A DNA stretch of 23,207 bases. It comes from RUG100 sp963542695. GTDB taxonomy: Bacteria; Bacillota; Clostridia; Peptostreptococcales; Anaerovoracaceae. Made by a program: the position numbers and the translations under genes. Below the pieces are notes generated by a model. The model saw nothing but the letters and a program-made list of their open reading frames with translations. It searched no databases and was not told the DNA's origin. The stretch covers positions 1 to 23,207 of the forward strand of contig CAUTYX010000021.1 of the NCBI GenBank assembly GCA_963542695.1, given 5' to 3'. Positions 14,656 through 23,157 of the stretch are shown here, piece after piece (position 1 is the first letter of the stretch; every line of letters begins with the position of its first letter).

Positions 14656-15231
14656 ATGAAAACATATTCTGTAAAAAAGCGATGGAACAACAGCGCATTA
14701 AATGTAAAGGAAAGGCCTCTGGAGAATATATATGCTCAATGTATGGAATTATTGGATTATTCCTTTTCAAAGGAGGAGCTTTTTCCAGGCTGGGCCTTGC
14801 GGTTGTGGGCAGCCTGCAAGGGAAATCAATGGTTGGCCTATTACGATGAAAACACATTTGTCGGTAGTAGTTTTTGTTTTTCCACAGAGGATACGGTGTT
14901 TTTACTGTATTTAGCCGTTGTGGAAACCTGTCGCTGCGGCGGCTACGAAAGTAAAATTATCAATAGCATCAAGAAACAGTACAAAGATAAGGATATTGTG
15001 CTGTGCACGGAGCCGTGTAATCAAGAAGTGGAAAATTTTAGACAGCGGTGTCGTCGTCTGGCGTTTTACAAGCGAAACGGATTTGTTGAAACAGGATATT
15101 TTCTAAAGAATCATGATGATCCTTATGATATATTGGCGTATTCCTATGGGGAATTTTCACCTCGAAAAGGGCATAAGGCTGTTGCTAGAATGGCATTTGG
15201 TATAGCGGCGCCGAAATTTGAAGCGTATTAG
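14656..15231 (+). CDS. GNAT-family acetyltransferase-like protein
   Basis: A 191-residue protein with a divergent GNAT fold. It has an N-terminal helical part (FSKEELFPGWALRLWAACKG), strand-rich QWLAYYDENTFVGSSFCFSTEDTVFLLYLAVVETCRCGGYESKIINSI containing the acetyl-CoA loop (RCGGYES, equivalent to R/Q-x-x-G-x-G/A), and CRRLAFYKRNGFVETGYFL, the typical motif B ending. The C-terminal 40 residues are unlike other GNATs. A ribosome binding site TAGGAG lies about 13 bases before the ATG, rather far. It appears to be monocistronic and diverges from the dioxygenase gene. Confidence 0.8.
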   Translation: MKTYSVKKRWNNSALNVKERPLENIYAQCMELLDYSFSKEELFPGWALRLWAACKGNQWLAYYDENTFVGSSFCFSTEDTVFLLYLAVVETCRCGGYESKIINSIKKQYKDKDIVLCTEPCNQEVENFRQRCRRLAFYKRNGFVETGYFLKNHDDPYDILAYSYGEFSPRKGHKAVARMAFGIAAPKFEAY

Positions 15232-15255
15232 ATAGAATATACAGAAAGGATATCT

Positions 15256-15336
15256 ATGGGAAATATATTTACAGCTTTATACGAGCCAAAAAATAATTAC
15301 AATTTACTGCGTAGAAGCTGTTGTTTTCGTGTATAG
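15256..15336 (+). CDS. Possible 26-residue leader peptide
   Basis: ATG with AAGGA six bases upstream opens a 26-codon frame ending in TAG, with a basic, Cys-Cys-containing C-terminus (LLRRSCCFRV). It sits between the GNAT gene and a terminator hairpin directly in front of the MBL-rubredoxin gene, a leader-like position. No homology is known to me. The frame is short enough to be chance. Confidence 0.3.
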   Translation: MGNIFTALYEPKNNYNLLRRSCCFRV

Positions 15337-15380
15337 GAAAAGGAGACAGAGCTTCTGACAGAGCTAACTAATACAACCTG

Positions 15381-15404
15381 CCGGATCCCCATGGTCCGGT
15401 TTTT
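15381..15404 (+). terminator. Terminator or attenuator before MBL-rubredoxin gene
   Basis: CCGGA (15381-15385) and TCCGG (15395-15399) form a short stem followed by TTTTT. It lies only 21-33 bp before the next start codon and leaves little room for a new promoter, so it may act as an attenuator rather than a plain terminator. Confidence 0.55.
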
Positions 15405-15437
15405 CTATTATAAAGATGAAAAGGAATGGAAAACGGT

Positions 15438-16397
15438 ATGATTATTAAAGCAGTAAAACTATATGAAAATGGATACATGACGCAGCCCTTTGCTATGGGT
15501 GGTGAAGAGGGGATGGAAGACTTTGACCCGGCTGTTCGGTACCGTTCCAGTTTGCAGAATTATGTTATTGATACAGGGAAGGAAGTTATCCTAGTAGATA
15601 CCGGTGTTCCGAACGGTGTGCCTGACCAAGTCCCCGATGAAAAGACACCGATTTATATGGGAAATCGTATTGAAGACTATGTAGATGCCTTGAAAACAGC
15701 CGGGTATCAGCCAGAGCAGGTTAGTAAAATCTTAGTAACACACAAACATGCTGACCACTCCGGTGAACTAAAGAGCTTCCCGGAGGCAGCAATTATCGCC
15801 TCTCCGGAAGAAGCCGCATCTGATGAATTAAAAGCCTTATCAAATGTAACAGCGGCTACCTATAGTGATGGTGCATATTACAATTTCCCGGCTTCTCAGA
15901 GAATTGCAGATGGAGTTTTCTATATTCCGGCTAAGGGACACACCACCGGAAACAGTATTGTTGTTGTGGAAGCAGATGGGCTATTTTACATGATTCACGG
16001 GGATGTTACCTACACCGACGAAGCATTGTATCAAAACAAATGTTCCATTGTTTTTGAAGACATTGCTGCAGCACGAGAAACACTGAATCAAGTTCGTGAG
16101 TTTATTGCCAATCATCCAACCGTATATTTGTCCACTCACACTCCTTTGGGTTACGAAAATCTGGAAGGAAAGAAGGTAGTAGATTTGGAAGACCAGCCGG
16201 AAAGCATTCCGCCAAAGGAAATAGTCATTAAAACAGCTTCCGGAAAATACATTTGTGGTGTCTGTGGATACGTTTATGATCCGCAAGCAGGAGATCCGGA
16301 CCAAGGGGTAGCTCCGGGAACAAAATTTGAAGATTTACCTAAAGATTGGCATTGCCCACGCTGCAAGCAGGGAAAAGAGAATTTTACCAGAGCATAA
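15438..16397 (+). CDS. Metallo-beta-lactamase/rubredoxin fusion protein
   Basis: A ~319-residue two-domain protein. Residues ~1-250 are a metallo-beta-lactamase fold of the lactonase/glyoxalase II type: YVIDTGKEVILVDTG, LVTHKHADHSGEL (His102, His104, Asp106, His107), IPAKGHTTG and MIHGDVTYTDE supply the metal ligands. Residues ~268-319 are a complete rubredoxin: YICGVCGYVYDP (Cys273, Cys276), GDPDQGVAPGTKFEDLP and WHCPRCKQGKENF (Cys306, Cys309), which binds one Fe. The fusion suggests an electron-accepting enzyme, analogous to but not a flavodiiron protein because no flavodoxin domain is present. ATG 15426 is an alternative start but touches its AAGGA. ATG 15438 has 12 bases spacing. Confidence 0.88.
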   Translation: MIIKAVKLYENGYMTQPFAMGGEEGMEDFDPAVRYRSSLQNYVIDTGKEVILVDTGVPNGVPDQVPDEKTPIYMGNRIEDYVDALKTAGYQPEQVSKILVTHKHADHSGELKSFPEAAIIASPEEAASDELKALSNVTAATYSDGAYYNFPASQRIADGVFYIPAKGHTTGNSIVVVEADGLFYMIHGDVTYTDEALYQNKCSIVFEDIAAARETLNQVREFIANHPTVYLSTHTPLGYENLEGKKVVDLEDQPESIPPKEIVIKTASGKYICGVCGYVYDPQAGDPDQGVAPGTKFEDLPKDWHCPRCKQGKENFTRA

Positions 16398-16440
16398 AAT
16401 ACCGTTGTTAGTCGTTAGATTGCATACGCTGACCACTAGG

Positions 16441-16466
16441 AAAGCCGCCATAATAGGTGGCTTTTT
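16441..16466 (+). terminator. Rho-independent terminator of MBL-rubredoxin gene
   Basis: AAAGCCGCC (16441-16449) pairs with GGTGGCTTT (16456-16464), one G-U, with a six-base loop and T-run to 16466. Confidence 0.82.
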
Positions 16467-16482
16467 CTATTGGTATTTTTCG

Positions 16483-16491
16483 TGGTATAAT
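16483..16491 (+). promoter_or_regulatory. Extended -10 promoter for DUF5714 gene
   Basis: TGGTATAAT is a perfect extended -10 element located 33 bp before the ATG at 16525, just after the preceding terminator. Confidence 0.65.
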
Positions 16492-16524
16492 AAAAAAGAT
16501 TGTATGAAATATGAGGGATTTACC

Positions 16525-17217
16525 ATGAATAATGAATGTTTGCTGTGTGGAAAACCGTTGGAATATATACCCCAGCCGGTAGAAATGGAGTGTTCTATTT
16601 GCCATAAGAAAGAGGTTAGCAAGACAATGTGCCAAGACGGTCATTATATTTGCAATGAATGCCATACAAAAGGGATGGATCGGATTTGGAATATTTGTTT
16701 ATCATCTGCTTCTAAGAATCCGGTGGCAATTATAGAGGCTTTGATGGAAGAAGATTTTTGTCACATGCATGGTCCGGAACATCATACCATGGTGGGAACC
16801 GCGTTGCTGACGGCGTATAAAAATGCAGGTGGAGATATCGATCTACCGTGGGCATTGGAGGAAATAAAGCATAGAGGTCAGCAAGTTCCCGGTGGAGCTT
16901 GTGGCTTTTGGGGCGCTTGTGGAGCCGGCCTTAGTTCCGGTATGTATATTTCCATTGTAACAGGGTCGACTCCTCTTGCTTCCACTACCTTTGGATTATC
17001 TCACGAAATGACAGGCAAGGCGTTACTTTCCATCGGTGAAGTAGGAGGACCAAGGTGTTGCAAACGGGATTCCTATTTGGCCATCAAAGAAGCCGTTGCC
17101 TTTACAAAGGAACATTTGAAGGTGGAGATGGAAGAATCGTCAATTGTCTGTCGCTGGTCTAAAGAGAATAATCAGTGTATCGGCATGGCATGTCCTTTTT
17201 TTACAGTAAAGCGGTAG
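16525..17217 (+). CDS. DUF5714 domain-containing cysteine-rich protein
   Basis: A 230-residue protein. The N-terminus is a double zinc-ribbon-like region: CLLCGKPL (Cys5, Cys8), CSICHKK, then MCQDGHYICNECH. This is followed by a helical domain with MHGPEHHTMVG, PGGACGFWGACGAGLSSG (glycine/cysteine-rich loop), GGPRCCKRDS and a final CIGMACPFF. The order fits DUF5714, a family of anaerobes with unknown function. The many conserved Cys/His pairs suggest bound metal, perhaps an iron-sulfur cluster. A frame extends upstream to 16327 but overlaps the previous gene. ATG 16525 has GAGGG seven bases upstream and a promoter right before it. Position next to a rubredoxin fusion hints at redox or metal biology, an inference only. 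Confidence 0.82.
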   Translation: MNNECLLCGKPLEYIPQPVEMECSICHKKEVSKTMCQDGHYICNECHTKGMDRIWNICLSSASKNPVAIIEALMEEDFCHMHGPEHHTMVGTALLTAYKNAGGDIDLPWALEEIKHRGQQVPGGACGFWGACGAGLSSGMYISIVTGSTPLASTTFGLSHEMTGKALLSIGEVGGPRCCKRDSYLAIKEAVAFTKEHLKVEMEESSIVCRWSKENNQCIGMACPFFTVKR

Positions 17218-17267
17218 ACCTCATAGAATCAAGTAGTTTAGAAACGACAGCGTGGAGGGCATTAGAA

Positions 17268-17966
17268 ATGAATGAGTTACAGGATATGTGGAAACCCTGG
17301 GATAATAGAAAGCGAATCTTTGAATCCATAGGCGTGTTTTTATTTGTTTTCGTATTTCACTGGATGACGCCGATACCGGTTGCAAACCTATCAATTTTTG
17401 CAGGGATTCCAAAAGAAAGCAGAAGTACCATAGCCGGGGTAGTATTTGATGTATTGTTGCTCCTGCTGGTACTGGTGTTTTTGTGGGCAAGAAAATATGA
17501 CCTTTGGGCAGTAAAAGAAAGTTTGTCCGGTAAATATCTTTGGATTGTGGTTATTGCCGGCTGCCTACTTGTCATGGCAAGCGACCTTTTCGTTCAATTA
17601 GTTGGCAATGCTTTGCACAATGGTCACTATCTAACAGACAACCAAGCTGCTCAAAAGAGCGTGGTTAATGTGGTGCCATGGGCAGAAGCCGCTTCCATTG
17701 TCGTTCTTGGTCCTATTTTTGAAGAGATTCTTTTTCGCGGTCTATTGTTAAAGTTTGTTTTTACCGACCATCCTATTATTGGTTTGGTTTTAACCAATAT
17801 TTTCTTTGGTCAGATTCATGCACCGGGAGATTGGCTTAGCTGGGTATATTACGTAGTTCCCGGCATTGTATTCACTCTTGTGTATTACGCAACACGAAAA
17901 CTGGAAGCACCGATTTTGGTTCATAGTATTACTAATTTAATTGCCTATATTCGCCTGGCCATGTAG
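17268..17966 (+). CDS. CPBP-family intramembrane metalloprotease (CAAX/Abi)
   Basis: A 232-residue membrane protein with about six helices. The CPBP (CAAX protease and bacteriocin-processing) signature is complete: GPIFEEILFRG with Glu152, Glu153 and Arg157, FFGQIHAP with His184, and LVHSITNLI with His219 and Asn223. These residues form the intramembrane glutamic or metal-dependent active site. Bacterial members process peptides or protect against bacteriocins, and some regulate other membrane proteins. The frame extends back to 17175 into the previous gene, but GGAGG (17254-17258) points to ATG 17268. No bacteriocin gene is seen nearby, so the substrate is unknown. Confidence 0.93.
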   Translation: MNELQDMWKPWDNRKRIFESIGVFLFVFVFHWMTPIPVANLSIFAGIPKESRSTIAGVVFDVLLLLLVLVFLWARKYDLWAVKESLSGKYLWIVVIAGCLLVMASDLFVQLVGNALHNGHYLTDNQAAQKSVVNVVPWAEAASIVVLGPIFEEILFRGLLLKFVFTDHPIIGLVLTNIFFGQIHAPGDWLSWVYYVVPGIVFTLVYYATRKLEAPILVHSITNLIAYIRLAM

Positions 17967-18019
17967 GAGGCTGATGCTGAAAAACGAAAGGTAGAAGATA
18001 GGAATTCGAAAGGAATCAC

Positions 18020-18973
18020 ATGGAAAAGGCATGGATGAAACAAGGTTTGGAATTGACTGTGGAAAAAAACGGTTTTTGTGGTTGCTTTTTCCGGGGTGCC
18101 GACCAGTGTTCTTCGGTGATTATCCGTGTGGCCGGATCGGGTCTGTCTCGGCGCCGGGTTATTTCCGGCAGCAAATTTTTAGTGGATGCCGGATTCCATG
18201 TGCTTTGTCTTGGTTATTATAAATGGGGGAAGCTGGGAAACAGTCTTAGTCAGATTCCGGTAGACTATGTAGAGAAAGCCATTGATTGGATTCAATGTCA
18301 TTTGCAAAAGAAGCTGGAAAAAGAGGGGATTTTGCATTCCCATGAGCGCCTTAAAATCGGCATGACAGGGGTTTCTCAAGGAGCATTGTATTCTTTACTG
18401 GCAGCATCATTGATACCGGAAATATCGGCAGTGGCGGCTGCTTCGCCTTTTGATTACATCCACGAAGGCCATACCATGCTATATCGCCGTACCGGTCACT
18501 CTAAACATGTATTCCATGGCAAAGAACTGCCCTTTACGCCGTGGCGCATTTTAGATACCAGTGTAATGAAAATTCTCGTAGGTATCATCAAAGATAAAAA
18601 ATACGGATTGCTGCGCAGTCTTCGCTATGGATATGATAAAAATGGGGAAGATGAGGCGTCTCGCATTCTCGTGGAGAATATGAACGCTCATGTATTGCTA
18701 CTATCTTCTCATGATGATCATTGCTGGCCGGCAGAGGAAGCCGCCGGACGAATTGGTGATATTCTTGCTGCAACCGATTATCCATATCACGTAGAGTCTT
18801 ATGTGTATGGAAACGGATGTCACAATATGGGTGGCGATATGGGGTTGACAGCCGTAGAAAGAAAGGCCATGTCTCTTTTAATACATTTTCTGCCAAACTC
18901 CATAGAGCAGTATATCCACTGTGTAGAGGACAGCAAAGAAAAAATAGTGGAGTTTTTCCACAGGTATTTGTAG
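18020..18973 (+). CDS. BAAT-like alpha/beta hydrolase (acyl-CoA thioesterase/acyltransferase fold)
   Basis: A 317-residue protein matching the C-terminal domain of acyl-CoA thioesterases and bile-acid-CoA:amino acid N-acyltransferase (BAAT). Key parts: VIIRVAGSGLSRRRVISGSKFLVDAGFHVLCLGYY, VDYVEKAIDWIQCH, IGMTGVSQGALYSLLAA with Ser119 in the nucleophile elbow (relatives use Ser or Cys here), LLLSSHDDHCWPAEEAA with the acidic residue at Asp232/233, and GNGCHNMGG with His268. Bacterial members act on acyl esters, and some on activated fatty acids. The start follows GAAAGGAATCAC. No signal peptide is present. A weak hairpin with T-run (about 19043-19060) may end the transcript. Confidence 0.86.
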   Translation: MEKAWMKQGLELTVEKNGFCGCFFRGADQCSSVIIRVAGSGLSRRRVISGSKFLVDAGFHVLCLGYYKWGKLGNSLSQIPVDYVEKAIDWIQCHLQKKLEKEGILHSHERLKIGMTGVSQGALYSLLAASLIPEISAVAAASPFDYIHEGHTMLYRRTGHSKHVFHGKELPFTPWRILDTSVMKILVGIIKDKKYGLLRSLRYGYDKNGEDEASRILVENMNAHVLLLSSHDDHCWPAEEAAGRIGDILAATDYPYHVESYVYGNGCHNMGGDMGLTAVERKAMSLLIHFLPNSIEQYIHCVEDSKEKIVEFFHRYL

Positions 18974-19125
18974 GGTTTTGGCGGTTTTGTAACGAATAAA
19001 AGTGAATTGAATAGGTATAATATTATTCTAACTTTCAGAGAAGCGGCAGATGTCGTTTTTGTATAGATTTTCTGAAAATTTCGAAGAAAAGAATTTATTT
19101 TTGTGATAAAATAGGTGTGTCAAAA

Positions 19126-19243
19126 TAAAAACAAGTCTGCAGAGCAGACTTGAGTGCACACACTGTGCAACCGGTTTCCCGGCGATTTCGTTGCGATAAC
19201 GTTATTTGAACTCGCAGTGTAAATCTATAGAGATATTTACAAA
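19126..19243 (-). ncRNA. tracrRNA, antisense and upstream of cas9
   Basis: Read on the minus strand, the RNA begins with an anti-repeat at about 19203-19242 (GTAAAT...ATTTACACTG, then GAGTTCAAATAAC). After it come three small hairpins: CGTT-ATCGC-AACG (19189-19201), CCGG-GAAA-CCGG (19171-19182, GNRA tetraloop) and TGCACA-GTG-TGTGCA (19155-19169). It ends with a perfect 8-bp terminator stem, AAGTCTGC-TCT-GCAGACTT (19133-19151), and a T-run. This layout (anti-repeat, nexus-like hairpins, terminator) and the place next to cas9 define a tracrRNA. Ends are estimated from the -10 box and the T-run. The ACTGCGAGTTCAAATAA part resembles my memory of tracrRNAs paired with GTTTGAGAG-type repeats. Confidence 0.88.
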
Positions 19244-19248
19244 TTAAA

Positions 19249-19275
19249 ATTATCATAATTTTTGGAGGCTGTCAA
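19249..19275 (-). promoter_or_regulatory. Probable tracrRNA promoter overlapping cas9 start
   Basis: On the minus strand, TTGACA (complement of 19270-19275) is a consensus -35 box. GATAAT (19249-19254) is 15 bases on, and TAATTT is an alternative -10 with a 17-base spacer. The -35 box includes the A of the cas9 ATG and the -10 box overlaps the cas9 leader. Transcription would start at about 19240-19243, exactly at the anti-repeat. Confidence 0.6.
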
Positions 19276-22200
19276 TGACTAGAAAAGACTATTACCTTGG
19301 CTTAGATATTGGTACCAATTCTGTAGGATATGCCGTTACAGATACAGAGTATAATCTACTGAAGTTTAAAGGGGAGCCTATGTGGGGTTCTCATGTTTTC
19401 GAGGAAGGCCATCAAAGTGCTGAACGTAGAACCTTTCGAACAGCACGACGTAGACTTAATAGAAGACAGCAACGTGTACGATTAGTTCGAGAAATTTTTG
19501 CTAAGGAAATTGCTAAAGTTGATGACAATTTTTATCGTCGACTAGATGAGAGTTGTTTATATAGAGAAGATACTACAGATAATGATCCGTACACATTCTT
19601 TATTGACGATAAATACAGTGATTTAACATATAATAAAGAGTATCCGACTATTCATCATTTAATTATGTCATTGATGAACAAAGAAAAAGTACACGACGTA
19701 AGACTAGTATACCTAGCAGTTGCATGGCTCGTGGCGCATAGAGGGCATTTTTTGAGCGAAGTCAATGAAAATGATGTGGCGAAAGTATTGGATTTTAATG
19801 TTGTGTATAACAATTTGCTGTCATACTTTCAGGAAAATGCTCTTGGTGAACCATGGGTGTGTAACCCAGATGACTTTAAAAAGGTTTTGAAAGAAAAAAT
19901 AGGTGTAAAGGCAAAGGAAGATGCTTTTAAAGCTGTTCTAAAGTATTCAAAAGATAATGACGAAACAGAGATTAGCATAACCAATATTATAAAATTGCTA
20001 TCTGGTGGTAAAACTAAAGTTGAAAAGATTTTTCTTCAGAAAGAGTACAGTGATAGCACAGAGTTAAGTTTTAAAAAGAGCCAAGAAGACTTTGAGGCAG
20101 TGCTTGCTGAACTAGATGAAGAAGTGGATTTGCTTGTTCGACTAAGAGCTGTATATGATTGGTCTCTTTTGTATGAGGCTTCTGGAGGTAATACATATAT
20201 ATCCGAAGCCAAAATTGGAGTATATAATCAGCATAAAAACGACCTAGCTTTACTCAAAAAAATCATTAAAAAGTATATCCCGGAAGAATATAATAATGTT
20301 TTTCGTGTTGCTAAAAAGGATTATAAAAACTATGTTGCATACTCATATAATCTTAAAAGCCAAAATAGAGAAAAGGCTAATTTGGTTAAGGAAAAAGGAA
20401 AGGCTACACAGGAGGAATTTTGTGATTTCCTGAAAAAGATTTTGCAAAAAATTGACTGTGCAGAGGAAGACAGGTTGGTATTTACGGAAATGGTTCGACG
20501 TGTAGAGTTACATGACTTTATGCCGAAACAGGTTAATGGAGATAACCGAGTTATTCCGTATCAATTGTATTATTTTGAGTTGAAAAATATTCTAGAAGCA
20601 GCAGCTGGATATTTGCCATTTTTGCATGAAGAAGATGATGAACGGTATTCAAATATAGATAAACTCCTATCTATTATGAAATTTAGAATTCCGTATTATG
20701 TTGGCCCTCTTCACAAAGAAAATAACAAGCATGCATGGATTGAACGAAAGGCAGAAGGACGAATTTTTCCATGGAATTTTGATGATAAAGTAGATAGAGA
20801 TAAGAGCGAAGAACAATTTATTAATCGTATGACAAATACTTGTTCGTATATTCCGGGGGAAGATGTTTTACCAAAGAACTCAATGCTCTATAGTAAATTT
20901 GAGGTATTAAATGAAATTAATAATATAAAAATTAATGGGGATGGAATTACTGTCCCATGCAAACAGGGCATATTTGATTTGTTTAAAAAGTATAAGAAAG
21001 TATCAAAAAAGAAAATTGAAGACTATCTTTTCTGTAACAATTTCGCAAACAAAGGTGATGTGATAAGCGGTATTGATATTACGGTTAAATCATCATTGAA
21101 GAGCTATCATGCCTTTAGAAATTTAATGGAGGCAAATGTTTTAACGTATGCTGAAGTAGACGACCTAGTTAAACGCCTAGCATATACAGAAGAAAAAACA
21201 AGAATCAGAAGATATCTGGATATTGAATATCCTAAACTTTCTTTGGATGATAAAAAATATATTTCCAAATTGAAACTAAAGGATTTTGGACGGCTATCTG
21301 AAGAACTTCTGATGGGAATAGAAGGAGCTCTAAAAGAAACAGATGAAGTCGGCTCTGTTATGTATTTTTTATGGGAAACCAATGATAATTTAATGCAAAT
21401 TATAGAGAGCGATAGATATACATTTAAAGATGTTCTTACTGCAAAAAGGAAAAACTACTTTGGTACGCATTCTTTTAATGTTGAAGAAATACTTGATGAT
21501 ATGTATGTCTCAAATGCTGTAAAACGCCCAATATACAGAACATTAGATATTGTAAAAGATATTAAAAAAGCTTGTAAACGACCACCACAAAAGATATTCA
21601 TTGAAATGGCACGCGGGGGTGGAGAAAAAGGGAAACGTACAAACAGTCGGAGGAAAACGATTGAAGATTTTTATAAAAGTTTTACAGAACAAGAGGTACG
21701 GGATATTTCCCAGGAACTAGACAGCAAATCGGATAATGAGCTGAGAAGTGAGGTTTTGTATTTATACTTTATGCAACTAGGAAAATGTTTCTACTCAGGA
21801 ACAGAGATTGATATAGAACGGATTAAGGATCATAATTACGTTAATGTTGATCATATTTATCCACAAGCTTATGTTAAAGACGATAGCTTAGATAATAAAG
21901 TATTGGTACTTTCCAAATTGAATGGTGCAAAAAGCAATAATTACCCTATTAGCCAAAATATTAGAGATAAGATGCATTCAACTTGGATTTATTATTATAA
22001 TCATGGATTGATTTCAAAAGAAAAATTCAAACGCTTAACAAGAAATGTTCCTTTTTCGGAAAATGAGAAACAAGGTTTTATTCAACGTCAACTGGTTGAA
22101 ACCAGACAATCTACTAAGGCGATTGCTACTGTTTTGAAAACCATGTTTCCGAATACTGAAATAATTTATACAAAAGCAAGATTGGCGTCTGAGTTTAGGC

Positions 22201-23157
22201 AGGAATATAAGATTGTTAAATCAAGAATCATTAATGACTTACATCATGCAAAAGATGCATATTTAAATATAGTTTGCGGCAACGTATATGATATAAAATT
22301 CAGCAAGCGGTTTTTTAACATTAACTCTGAATACTCTTTACGTACAAAAACTATTTTCGATAATGAAGTGAGAGCAGGAGACATAGTTGTTTGGGAAGGA
22401 AAAGATTCTGTTGAGAAGGTGAAGAGGATTTTACAAAAAAATAATATTCACTATACAAGATACTCTTTCTGCAGAAAAGGTGGATTATTTGATCAAAATC
22501 CAATTGCAGCTTCAGATGGGCTAATTGAGCTAAAGGCTGGGAGAAAAACAGAAAAATATGGTGGATATAATAAATCAACAGCTTCATTTTTCCTACTTAC
22601 GAAATATAAGGAAATAGGAAAAAAAGAAAAGATAGATATTATGATTGTCCCCGTTGATTTAATGGTGGCCAATCGTGTTTTGAAAGGCGGAGGTTTTGCG
22701 AAAGAATACCTAAGAAAGACGATTGCAGACATATCTAATAAAAGTGAAAAAAGTATTGATATTATTGATTTTCCTCTAGGATTAAGACCGTTGAAAGTTA
22801 ATACAAGATTTAAGCTTGATGGGTTTGAAATGGCATTGGCTAGTAAAGGTTCAGGTGGAAAGAAAATTAAGTTTACTTCACTAATATCAATGAATATTGG
22901 AAATGAATGCGAAGTATATATTAAAAAATTAGAAAAATTTAATAGTAGATTAGAAAAAAATAAAGAACTAAAGGTAATAGAAAAATATGATGGAATAAGT
23001 CAAGCTCAAAATATGGCTCTATATGATTTGTTGTTTAAAAAAATGAAAACATCTATTTATAGAGTGATTTGTGATGGAATTTGTGATTTGTTTGAAACAG
23101 GGAGGGATATATTTGAGAAGCTAAGTGTTGAAGAGCAAGTTAAATCTTTAGTTATAT
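19275..23157 (+). CDS. cas9: CRISPR-associated endonuclease Cas9 (type II), C-terminus cut by contig end
   Basis: The frame is open from ATG 19275 (GGAGG at 19264-19268) to the adapter at 23158, about 1294 codons with no stop. RuvC-I is YYLGLDIGTNSVGYAV with Asp11; the bridge helix is RRTFRTARRRLNRRQQRVR; LVYLAVAWLVAHRGHFL is the REC signature; RuvC-II is KIFIEMARG with Glu777; HNH is VNVDHIYPQAYVKDDSLDNKVL with His860 and SKLNGAKSNN with Asn883; RuvC-III is LHHAKDAYLN with His991 and Asp994. Both nuclease centres are therefore intact. The sequence stops inside the C-terminal PAM-interacting domain (SLVIS), with perhaps 70-100 residues lost. Size and an antisense tracrRNA upstream favour subtype II-A, but cas1, cas2 and csn2 are not visible. 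Cas9 cuts both strands of invading DNA guided by crRNA:tracrRNA. Confidence 0.97.

Noticed and set aside
16327..16524. N-terminal extension of the DUF5714 gene
   Set aside because: It overlaps the rubredoxin domain, crosses a terminator and a promoter, and lacks a ribosome binding site. ATG 16525 is well supported.
17175..17267. N-terminal extension of the CPBP protease
   Set aside because: It overlaps the end of the DUF5714 gene. GGAGG at 17254-17258 selects ATG 17268.
19007..19021. TATAAT at 19016-19021 as the cas9 promoter
   Set aside because: No properly spaced -35 box is present, and it lies more than 250 bp upstream beyond the tracrRNA terminator. It may serve another transcript, but this cannot be supported.
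19126..19275. CRISPR repeat array upstream of cas9
   Set aside because: There is only one repeat-like unit, on the antisense strand, followed by hairpins and a terminator. That is a tracrRNA, not an array with spacers.
21107..22732. Minus-strand ORFs within cas9
   Set aside because: They are antisense shadows of a continuous Cas9 frame and have no recognisable domains or ribosome binding sites.
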